Shown here: positions 1 through 5,685 of the stretch, piece after piece
Numbering within the stretch: the first letter of the stretch is position 1
Layout of the letters: each line of letters begins with the position of its first letter
Source of the DNA: Clostridia bacterium
Lineage (GTDB): Bacteria > Bacillota > Clostridia > Christensenellales > Borkfalkiaceae
Direction: 5' to 3'
DNA length: 5,894 nucleotides
Assembly (NCBI GenBank): GCA_017631725.1
Contig: JAGBSS010000178.1
Span: 1-5,894, forward strand
Translations under genes and position numbers: made by a program
The notes under the pieces: generated by a model
What the model was told of the DNA's origin: nothing
The model's input: only the letters and a program-made list of their open reading frames with translations
The model's database searches: none

Positions 1-2113
1 AGAAGTGTTTACTTCTGCCATGAACGACGTAGAAGCAGACGTTAAAGGTAAATCCGATTTACAATTATTAGATATTGCCGAACAAATTAAACAAGATTAT
101 GAAGATAATCCTACCATTTCCTTAACTTACCTTGCCGAAAATTACAACGTTAAAGAGATTAACGTTGTTGACGCGGACAATAAAATTAAACAATCTACAG
201 AGCCAAAAAATATAGATTATATAATGACTTCGAACGACCAGTCCAAACAGTTTGTAGAAGAGTTAAAGAAAGAGAATTATTTCGTTCAAGAATACGGTCC
301 AATTGGCATGGATTCAAGTATATGGCGAAAATACGCCGCGATAAATCTTGCCAATGGTGGTTTTATTCAAGTTGGATACGATGCAGAACAGTTCCATAAA
401 GACATTGAAAAATTTGTTATAGACGTAACTAAAAACAGGCACGTTGGTAATAACGGATTCGTTGCCGTGTGCAATAGCGAGTTTAAATTAGTTATAAACA
501 ACGAATATGCTAACAAGCATATTTCATCTATAGGAATTGAACCGCCAGAAGAAATGCTAAACGGTGAAGATGCTACAAAACTTTACACGGCAGATATTAT
601 TAATTTAGAAACGGAATATAAAGAAACTTATATGTACGTTTTCAAGTTCGTCGAAGGTTATTACATAATTGCCGCAATGCCAGAAGTAGAAGCAACTTTT
701 ATGCGAGATGCATCTATTTACACGGCAGTATTTATGCAAATATTAATTTTTGCAGCTTTGTTAGTGTTTATTTACATTCTTATAAAGAAAGTTATTATAA
801 ACAACCTTAAAAAGGTAAACCACACTCTTGGCAAAATAACGGGTGGTGACCTTGACGTAACGGTAGACGTTAGGGCAAATGAAGAGTTTGCATCACTATC
901 AGATGATATTAACTCTACGGTTACCACCTTAAAAAGATACATCGCAGAAGCGGCTGCAAGAATTGATAAAGAGTTAGAATACGCAAAACAAATTCAACTT
1001 TCCGCTCTTCCAACAAACTACCCTAATAACCAAGACTACACTATTTTCGCTCAAATGATAGCGGCAAAAGAAGTGGGTGGTGATTTTTACGATTTCTATA
1101 AACTTAACGAAAACACGGTTGCCTTTTTAGTGGCAGACGTTTCTGGTAAAGGTATTCCTGCCGCAATGTTTATGATGACGGCAAAAACAATAATTAAAGA
1201 CCTTGCCGAAAGGGGATTATCAGTTAACGAAGTTTTAACACAGGCAAACGAAAAACTTTGTGAAAATAACGAGTCGGGTATGTTTGTCACCGCTTGGATG
1301 GGTATTTTAGATATTAACAGCGGAAAATTGCAGTTTGCAAATGCAGGGCATAATCCACCACTTTTAAAAAGGGCAAACGGAACTTTTGAATATCTAAAAA
1401 CACGTGCAGGGTTGGTTCTTGCCGGTATGGAAGGCATTAAATATCGTTCTAATGAAATTACACTTTGCGCTGGGGATAGGTTGTTCTTATACACCGATGG
1501 CGTTACAGAAGCGACAAATACAGAAAATCAACTTTACGGAGAAGAAAGGCTTTTAGAGTTTATGAATAAAAGCTTAAACTTAGAGGCAACTGCTGTTTTA
1601 CCTATGTTAAAGGCTAATATAGACGAGTTTGTTGGCAAAGCACCACAGTTTGATGATATTACAATGCTAACGTTTGATTACAAGCATAAAAAGGGAGATG
1701 AAGAAATGTCAACTAAAGTATTTCCTGCAAGATTAGAAGCCTTGTCAGACGTTCTTGCCTTTATAGAACAAAAACTTGAAGATTGGCAATGCCCACTTAA
1801 ATTACAAATGGCAATTTGTGTTGCTATAGAAGAAATTTTTGTCAACGTTGCTAAATATGCTTATGGCAATAGCGATGGAGAAGTAGAGTTTAACCTTTGC
1901 TTTGATAGTGAAAGTAGAAACGTCACCTTCCAAATGATAGATAGTGGCGTTAAGTTTGACCCATTGCAAAAACCCGATCCAGACATTACTTTATCTGCAG
2001 AAGATCGCGATATCGGAGGTTTAGGAATTTTTATAACTAAAAAAACTATGGATAGCATTTCTTATGCTTATAAAGATGGTAAAAATATTTTAACAATGAT
2101 TAAAAAGATATAA
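1..2113 (+). CDS. Membrane sensor serine phosphatase (Cache-HAMP-SpoIIE/PP2C) fused to anti-sigma-type HATPase, 5' partial
   Basis: This is the input and switch protein of a partner-switching system. Residues are numbered from the GTG at 5, but the frame stays open to the window edge and no first membrane helix is seen, so the true start lies upstream. Residues 1-235 form an extracellular Cache-like sensor. Residues 237-260 are a membrane helix and about 262-313 a HAMP domain. A coiled linker at 318-336 leads into the PP2C/SpoIIE phosphatase at about 335-560. Its metal-site motifs are intact: EVGGDFYDFY (D360), ADVSGKG (D378), AGHNPP, YTDGVTEA (D498) and FDDIT (D550/D551). Residues 568-702 are a GHKL ATPase of the RsbW/SpoIIAB type, with N-box EEIFVN (E610, N614), G1 DSG (646-648) and G2 GGLGI (671-675). 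Family knowledge: the phosphatase removes phosphate from a STAS serine and the kinase adds it. Carrying both on one chain suggests a bifunctional switch. The ligand cannot be told from the sequence. The STAS gene follows after 14 nt. Confidence 0.93.
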   Translation, partial: EVFTSAMNDVEADVKGKSDLQLLDIAEQIKQDYEDNPTISLTYLAENYNVKEINVVDADNKIKQSTEPKNIDYIMTSNDQSKQFVEELKKENYFVQEYGPIGMDSSIWRKYAAINLANGGFIQVGYDAEQFHKDIEKFVIDVTKNRHVGNNGFVAVCNSEFKLVINNEYANKHISSIGIEPPEEMLNGEDATKLYTADIINLETEYKETYMYVFKFVEGYYIIAAMPEVEATFMRDASIYTAVFMQILIFAALLVFIYILIKKVIINNLKKVNHTLGKITGGDLDVTVDVRANEEFASLSDDINSTVTTLKRYIAEAAARIDKELEYAKQIQLSALPTNYPNNQDYTIFAQMIAAKEVGGDFYDFYKLNENTVAFLVADVSGKGIPAAMFMMTAKTIIKDLAERGLSVNEVLTQANEKLCENNESGMFVTAWMGILDINSGKLQFANAGHNPPLLKRANGTFEYLKTRAGLVLAGMEGIKYRSNEITLCAGDRLFLYTDGVTEATNTENQLYGEERLLEFMNKSLNLEATAVLPMLKANIDEFVGKAPQFDDITMLTFDYKHKKGDEEMSTKVFPARLEALSDVLAFIEQKLEDWQCPLKLQMAICVAIEEIFVNVAKYAYGNSDGEVEFNLCFDSESRNVTFQMIDSGVKFDPLQKPDPDITLSAEDRDIGGLGIFITKKTMDSISYAYKDGKNILTMIKKI
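1691..1708 (+). promoter_or_regulatory. Candidate internal ribosome binding site and ATG for a free kinase domain
   Basis: Inside the phosphatase-kinase gene, at the exact boundary between the two domains, AAGGGAG (1691-1697) sits 8 nt ahead of an in-frame ATG at 1706. Translation from there would give a 135-aa stand-alone RsbW/SpoIIAB-like kinase beginning MSTKVFPARLEAL, which looks like a normal start for that family. It may be a working internal start or the remnant of two genes that fused. The spacing and strength match the genuine ribosome binding sites in the window, but Gly-Asp-Glu-Glu and Lys codons make such sequences by chance. Confidence 0.4.
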
Positions 2114-2127
2114 AGGAGAACAATAAA

Positions 2128-2424
2128 ATGACGATTGAAATTAAGAAAGACGTTCAAGATATCACCATTGAGATAGTTGGTAGACTTGACACAACCACTG
2201 CTCCTTCGTTAGAAAAAGCCATTAACGAAGAAGTGGGCGAATGCAAAAATCTAATATTAGATTTAAAGGGTCTTGAATATATTTCAAGTGCAGGTCTGCG
2301 TGTTATTTTAGGTGCTCAAAAAAAGATGCAACAAGTTGGCACTATGAAAGTTAAAAACGTTTGCGAACTTGTTATGGAAGTTTTCGAAATAACGGGCTTT
2401 TGCGACGTTTTAACTATTGAATAA
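2128..2424 (+). CDS. STAS-domain anti-sigma-factor antagonist (SpoIIAA/RsbV-like), copy 1
   Basis: A 98-aa single-domain STAS protein of the usual length for SpoIIAA/RsbV. These cytosolic proteins bind an anti-sigma or other target when unphosphorylated and are released when a GHKL kinase phosphorylates a conserved serine. The signature is GLEYISSAGLRVIL at residues 48-61. Ser54 aligns with the phosphorylated serine of SpoIIAA/RsbV, with Ser53 in place of the usual Asp and Ala55 after it. GRLDTTTAP at 18-26 is the typical first strand and loop. The ATG at 2128 is fixed by GGAG at 2115-2118, 9 nt upstream, directly after the stop of the phosphatase-kinase, which is its likely enzyme pair. It is 56/98 identical to the second STAS gene at 4667, so the two probably arose by duplication within the operon. 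Confidence 0.95.
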   Translation: MTIEIKKDVQDITIEIVGRLDTTTAPSLEKAINEEVGECKNLILDLKGLEYISSAGLRVILGAQKKMQQVGTMKVKNVCELVMEVFEITGFCDVLTIE

Positions 2425-2440
2425 AGGTAAAACCATAAAA

Positions 2441-2446
2441 AAGGAG
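2441..2446 (+). promoter_or_regulatory. Ribosome binding site that fixes the start of the unknown third gene
   Basis: AAGGAG lies 6 nt ahead of the ATG at 2453. It decides against a longer reading from a TTG at 2417, which would overlap the preceding STAS gene by 8 nt and would translate through this ribosome binding site. Confidence 0.85.
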
Positions 2447-2452
2447 AGCATT

Positions 2453-3046
2453 ATGATATCTAATATATGCAAAATAGAAAATGGTACGACAGACCTTTTC
2501 TGTATATTAAACGAAAGCAAAAAAGTTGCAGTATATAACGACTTAAACGACAAACAAACGTTGCAACTACGTTTAATTTGCGAAGAACTTGATGCGATGT
2601 TGCCAAATATTATCAACAACTTTAGTGGAGATTTTTGGATTGAGTTTGAAAACGGGGTTTGCAAAGTAAATGCTTGCGTTGATATTCCAGAACTTTCTTC
2701 TGAAGAGAAAGATGAGTTAATTAAGGTGGCGAAAAATAAAAAAAATGCCGCAGCCGTTGGCATAGTTGGGAAAATTCGTTCTGCAATAGAAAGTTTCTAC
2801 TTAAACAAAAACAATTTAGAAGCTTACAATATGTCAATGCTTTTTAACAGCGCAATAGAGTATAGCGTTGGTATGGAATCTACCTATAATTGGAGTCTTA
2901 ACAGGTATAGAACAGTTGTGAAAGAAGACAACAAAGAAGACTGGGATGAACTTGAAAAGTCTATTATAGCAAACCTTGCCGATGACGTTATTGTTGGTGT
3001 TAAGGGAAAAAGGGCAAATATCGTTGTTGTAAAAAACTTTAAATGA
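2453..3046 (+). CDS. Unknown protein, possibly a degenerate GHKL/anti-sigma-kinase-like protein
   Basis: A 197-aa soluble protein with no signal peptide or membrane segment. No function can be assigned with certainty. Residues 37-60 (LRLICEELDAMLPNI within them) resemble the N-box helix of a GHKL ATPase, with E44/E45 and N52 in roughly the positions of the N-box Glu and Asn. FWIEFENGVCKVNACVDIP (61-79) would be the following strand pair. The usual G1 (DxG) and G2 (GxGL) boxes are not evident. A basic stretch KNKKNAAAVGIVGKIR (94-109) may stand where the nucleotide lid would be. The C-terminal motif IANLADDVIVGVKG (172-185) looks conserved. From memory, proteins of this kind occur beside SpoIIE and STAS genes in Clostridia, but I cannot check that here. 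Placement 28 nt after a STAS gene and 10 nt before the alarmone synthetase suggests it is a partner or target of the switch, perhaps an adaptor that binds STAS without being a kinase. Confidence 0.8.
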   Translation: MISNICKIENGTTDLFCILNESKKVAVYNDLNDKQTLQLRLICEELDAMLPNIINNFSGDFWIEFENGVCKVNACVDIPELSSEEKDELIKVAKNKKNAAAVGIVGKIRSAIESFYLNKNNLEAYNMSMLFNSAIEYSVGMESTYNWSLNRYRTVVKEDNKEDWDELEKSIIANLADDVIVGVKGKRANIVVVKNFK

Positions 3047-3056
3047 GGTTAAACTA

Positions 3057-4121
3057 ATGAACTTAAAAAGCAGACTTATTTTAGAAGATTACAGAAAGCA
3101 AAGGCAAGATTTTGTTAAACTTGGAGACGTGGCACACGCAATGCTTGCTGATATTGCTAAAGAATTGGGTTTAACCGTTTTAGCAGTAGAGCACAGGGTA
3201 AAAGAAGAAAAAAGTTTAGCCGGAAAACTTGAAAGAAAGGGTGATTGCTACAACACCTTAGAAGATATAACAGATATTTTAGGTTGCCGTGTTATTTGTT
3301 TCCTTTCCGATGAAATAGATAAAATAGGTAAAAAGGTAGAAGAAAGGTTTGTTATCGATTGGGAAAATTCTTCTGATAAACGCACTCTTTTAAAGGAAAA
3401 TGCATTTGGATATTTATCTCTTCACTACATTTGTTCTTTGCCTTTTGGCGATAAATGGCCAGATGAAATTTGTGGCAAAAAATTTGAAGTTCAAATAAGA
3501 ACAATTTTACAACACGCTTGGTCTGCGATTCATCACGATATTGGTTATAAAAGCGATTTTGGTGTTCCAAGAGATATTAACAGGCAGTTTGCAAGGCTTG
3601 CTGGTTTATTAGAACTTGCCGATGATGAGTTTGTTCGTGCTCGTGATAATATGCTCAATTACACCGAAGATATTAGAAAACGTATTATAACCGACGATGC
3701 AGACGACGTGACTATAAATATGATATCTCTTAACGAATACGTTTTACATAATAAAAAGATGCAACAATTAATTAAGGAGATAGCCGATATTTCAAATGCG
3801 GAAATTAAGCCTATCGACCCAGAAAGTTATATTCCACAACTTGCATTTTTAGGTGTGAAAAAACTTGGCGATATAGAGATAATGATAAAAGAAAACTATG
3901 CTCTTTCGATAGAACTTGCAAAAAAAGCGTTAGCCAATGCAGACCTTGATATAGTTTCTTCAAGTGTTGCACTTAGGTTTTTATGCCGTGCAGAACTTAT
4001 AAACAAAAATTATCAATTTGATAAGATTGTAGAATTTTTAAACATTTCTTTAAGAAACAAAGAAAAGGCAGAAAGACAAGCATCGCTTTTGTTAAAACAA
4101 AAGGGGGCTTTAAATGGCTGA
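3057..4121 (+). CDS. RelA/SpoT-domain (p)ppGpp synthetase with long C-terminal helical extension
   Basis: A cytosolic alarmone synthetase that transfers pyrophosphate from ATP to GDP/GTP. The nucleotidyltransferase domain spans about residues 20-195 and keeps the key residues: HRVK (R47, K49) and K57 for ATP, D73 before GCRV for magnesium, GYLSLH (Y119 for stacking the guanine base, H123), EVQIRT (E144 for the second metal, R148), then QHAWSAIHHD (152-161) and LAGLLELADDEF (181-192). There is no HD hydrolase domain in front and no TGS or ACT domain behind, so it is a small alarmone synthetase type rather than a full RelA/SpoT. At 354 aa it is over 100 residues longer than RelQ/RelP (about 210-260 aa). 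Residues 196-354 are predicted helical, possibly TPR-like, and of unknown role. A weak GAGG at 3045-3048 overlaps the stop of the preceding gene, suggesting coupled translation. The hydrolase gene overlaps its 3' end. A toxSAS-type toxin is the main alternative. Confidence 0.9.
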   Translation: MNLKSRLILEDYRKQRQDFVKLGDVAHAMLADIAKELGLTVLAVEHRVKEEKSLAGKLERKGDCYNTLEDITDILGCRVICFLSDEIDKIGKKVEERFVIDWENSSDKRTLLKENAFGYLSLHYICSLPFGDKWPDEICGKKFEVQIRTILQHAWSAIHHDIGYKSDFGVPRDINRQFARLAGLLELADDEFVRARDNMLNYTEDIRKRIITDDADDVTINMISLNEYVLHNKKMQQLIKEIADISNAEIKPIDPESYIPQLAFLGVKKLGDIEIMIKENYALSIELAKKALANADLDIVSSSVALRFLCRAELINKNYQFDKIVEFLNISLRNKEKAERQASLLLKQKGALNG

Positions 4122-4644
4122 TAGCGAAAGAGTTAAAGCCGCTTTAAGCTTTGCAACAGAAAAACACAAAGGTCAAAAGCGAATTGGTGGCTCTGACTAT
4201 ATAACTCATCCTATAGCCGTTTGCGAAATGATGAAAAACAACGGCTATGGAGAAGATTATCAAATTACCGCACTTTTTCACGACTTGTTAGAAGATACCG
4301 ATGCAAAAGAAGAAGAAATTTTAAAGTATGGGAATAAAGAAATTCTTACGGCGGTAAAACTTTTAACAAAGCAAAAAAGCTACGATATGAAAGAGTACGT
4401 GTCGGCAATTAAAAACAACGAAATGGCTTTCAAGGTAAAGGCGGCGGACAGATTACATAATTTGCAAAGCGCTTTTTTGACAAGTGTAGAGTTTAAAAGA
4501 AAGTACATTTTAGAAACGGTAGACTGGTATTTAGACTTTTCTCCAGAAATTAAAAAGGTAGTAAAAAAATTGGCGGAGAGCCTTAATACCCCTATAACGG
4601 AGTTGTCGTTTTTGTACACACCCGTAGAAACGTGGAAATTATAA
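4114..4644 (+). CDS. HD-domain small alarmone hydrolase (MESH1/SpoT-hydrolase-like)
   Basis: A 176-aa protein consisting only of the metal-dependent HD domain that removes the 3'-pyrophosphate of (p)ppGpp. All hydrolase motifs of the RelA/SpoT family are present: R23 and the SDYITHP segment (H32), FHDLLEDT (H56, D57, E60, D61) and ADRLHNL (D112, H115, N116). It should therefore be active, with Mn2+ as the usual metal. The ATG at 4114 lies inside the end of the synthetase gene (8-nt overlap, stop TGA at 4119-4121). It has a strong AGGGGG at 4102-4107, 6 nt upstream, so the two are translationally linked and probably made in fixed proportion. Function inferred from context: it balances or neutralises the neighbouring synthetase, either as a housekeeping off-switch or, in a toxSAS reading, as the antitoxin. 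Confidence 0.92.
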   Translation: MADSERVKAALSFATEKHKGQKRIGGSDYITHPIAVCEMMKNNGYGEDYQITALFHDLLEDTDAKEEEILKYGNKEILTAVKLLTKQKSYDMKEYVSAIKNNEMAFKVKAADRLHNLQSAFLTSVEFKRKYILETVDWYLDFSPEIKKVVKKLAESLNTPITELSFLYTPVETWKL

Positions 4645-4653
4645 AAAGTAAAA

Positions 4654-4659
4654 AAGGAG
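4654..4659 (+). promoter_or_regulatory. Ribosome binding site supporting a GTG start
   Basis: AAGGAG lies 7 nt ahead of GTG at 4667. This supports the GTG start of the second STAS gene, whose reading MTIE then matches the first STAS protein exactly at its N-terminus. Confidence 0.85.
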
Positions 4660-4666
4660 ATTTATT

Positions 4667-4963
4667 GTGACTATTGAAAAAATTTTAAATGGCGAAAATG
4701 CAACCCTTGTAATAGCAGGTAGATTAGATACGCAAACTGCACCAGAACTTGAAAAAGAATTAGATGGCATTGTTTCTGGCTTAAAAGAATTAACCTTTGA
4801 CATGAAAGGGTTAGAATACGTTTCTTCTGCAGGTTTAAGGGTTATTTTAAAAGCACAAAAAATTATGAACACTCAGGGTTCAATGAAACTTATCGGTGTT
4901 AACGATAGCATAATGGAAGTGTTTGATATAACCGGATTTTTAGATATTCTTACCATTGAATAA
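4667..4963 (+). CDS. STAS-domain anti-sigma-factor antagonist, copy 2
   Basis: The second 98-aa STAS protein of the operon, the same length as the first and 56/98 identical by direct alignment. Identity is concentrated in GRLDTQTAP (18-26), KGLEYVSSAGLRVIL (47-61) and the C-terminal EVFDITGF-D-LTIE segment (84-98). Ser54 is the predicted phosphorylation site, with Ser53 before it as in copy 1. The surface helices around residues 31-41 and 76-82 differ most, which is where partner choice could diverge, so the two may share the kinase/phosphatase but bind different targets. It starts with GTG, 22 nt after the alarmone hydrolase, and its TAA stop overlaps the next ATG by one base (TAATG). Confidence 0.95.
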   Translation: MTIEKILNGENATLVIAGRLDTQTAPELEKELDGIVSGLKELTFDMKGLEYVSSAGLRVILKAQKIMNTQGSMKLIGVNDSIMEVFDITGFLDILTIE

Positions 4964-5526
4964 TGAATAAAATTTTATTTGTAAATGCGTGTGTTAGACC
5001 ATCTTCACGCACGCTTGAACTTGCAAATTATCTTTTAACAAAACTTTCAGGCAAGGTAGAAGAAGTTAATTTATATAATTGTAAAATGTTACCACTATCT
5101 TTATCTTTAATGCAGTTAAGGGATAATGCAAGTAAAAGTAACAACTTTTCCGATGGTGTTTTTGACCTTGCAAAACAGTTTGCAAGTGCAGAAACAATAG
5201 TTTTTGCTGCGCCTTATTGGGACTTATCCTTCCCATCTGTTGTAAAAACCTATTTAGAGCAGATTACCGTAAACGGACTTACCTTTAAATATGGCGAAAA
5301 TGGAATACCAAAGGGGCTTTGCAAGGCTAAAAGGTTAATTTACGTTACAACGTCTGGCGGACCAATAATACATAATTTTGGCTACGATTACCTTTCTTGT
5401 CTTGCTAAAAACTTTTACGGTATAGCGGAAACAACGTGCATAAAAGCAGAAGGTTTGGATATTTACGGTGCAAACGTAAAAGAAATTTTAGAAAACGCAA
5501 AAAATTCTATCAACGCAATATATTAA
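4963..5526 (+). CDS. Flavodoxin-fold NAD(P)H oxidoreductase (azoreductase/quinone reductase-like)
   Basis: A 187-aa soluble flavoprotein of the Flavodoxin_2/AzoR type, close to the family's usual length of about 200. The N-terminal strand ILFVNACVRPSSRT (4-17) forms the FMN-phosphate loop. APYWDLSFPSVVKTYLEQI (83-101) is the characteristic flavin-ring loop and following helix, GLTFKYGENG (105-114) is the next conserved turn, and YVTTSGGP (127-134) lies near the isoalloxazine ring. Such enzymes use NAD(P)H to reduce quinones, azo compounds or other flavins through FMN. The substrate cannot be read from the sequence. The ATG overlaps the preceding STAS stop by one base and has no recognisable ribosome binding site, so it is probably translated by termination-reinitiation after the STAS gene. 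It is the last gene before the terminator. Its link to the switch is unclear; a redox output or protection role is a guess. Confidence 0.88.
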   Translation: MNKILFVNACVRPSSRTLELANYLLTKLSGKVEEVNLYNCKMLPLSLSLMQLRDNASKSNNFSDGVFDLAKQFASAETIVFAAPYWDLSFPSVVKTYLEQITVNGLTFKYGENGIPKGLCKAKRLIYVTTSGGPIIHNFGYDYLSCLAKNFYGIAETTCIKAEGLDIYGANVKEILENAKNSINAIY

Positions 5527-5532
5527 ATTAGT

Positions 5533-5567
5533 AAAACCGGTGAGTTAAGCGCCGGTTTTTTTATTTT
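5533..5567 (+). terminator. Rho-independent terminator ending the operon
   Basis: Seven bases after the oxidoreductase stop, AAAACCGGTG (5533-5542) pairs with CGCCGGTTTT (5550-5559) through a 7-nt loop. This gives a 10-bp stem with one G-U pair. The T run 5556-5562 overlaps the right arm and is followed by A and more T. This marks the end of the transcript that covers the seven genes. Confidence 0.93.
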
Positions 5568-5597
5568 AATTTAAACGTGCTTTTTTAAGAAAATATC

Positions 5598-5632
5598 TTG
5601 AAATTGTATATTCTTTTTGGTAAAATTATAAT
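5598..5632 (+). promoter_or_regulatory. Housekeeping-sigma promoter region for the last gene (two overlapping candidates)
   Basis: Two overlapping -35/-10 pairs, each with a 17-nt spacer, are offset by 6 bases: TTGAAA (5598-5603) with TAAAAT (5621-5626), and TTGTAT (5604-5609) with TATAAT (5627-5632). The second has a perfect -10, the first the better -35. Transcription would begin around 5633-5640, leaving a leader of about 50 nt before the GTG at 5686. The surrounding stretch 5568-5670 is very AT-rich and shows no other clear feature. Confidence 0.65.
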
Positions 5633-5672
5633 TGTATTAAACCATTTAATTTACTTTAAATTTTTATTTAAA

Positions 5673-5679
5673 AAGGGGA
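5673..5679 (+). promoter_or_regulatory. Ribosome binding site of the right-edge gene
   Basis: AAGGGGA, with its G run ending 7 nt ahead of GTG at 5686, supports this GTG as the start. There is no in-frame stop from here to the window end, and the only other in-frame ATG (5770) lies well inside the conserved-looking region. Confidence 0.75.
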
Positions 5680-5685
5680 ACAAAA

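Noticed and set aside
1096..1494. 132-codon open frame on the minus strand inside the phosphatase domain
   Set aside because: It lies fully antisense to intact PP2C/SpoIIE motifs, has no ribosome binding site of note and its translation is low-complexity Ser/Ala/Ile/Phe typical of an antisense shadow.
2417..2452. Longer N-terminus for the third gene from a TTG at 2417
   Set aside because: It would overlap the STAS gene and translate the strong AAGGAG at 2441-2446, which instead serves the ATG at 2453.
2410..2763. 117-codon minus-strand open frame opposite the unknown third gene
   Set aside because: The plus strand has a proper AAGGAG-ATG start and fits the operon. The antisense product is a Phe/Ser-rich shadow without a start signal.
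4639..4872. 77-codon minus-strand open frame opposite the start of the second STAS gene
   Set aside because: It is antisense to a clear STAS domain and shows no independent coding evidence.
5648..5662. AATTTA-CTT-TAAATT inverted repeat in the leader of the last gene, considered as an operator
   Set aside because: Six A/T-only base pairs in a very AT-rich leader are expected by chance, and no second copy was seen.
5568..5670. Possible riboswitch or small RNA between the terminator and the last gene
   Set aside because: No G+C-containing stems or conserved riboswitch core are visible. The stretch is A/T-rich and explained by a promoter and short leader.
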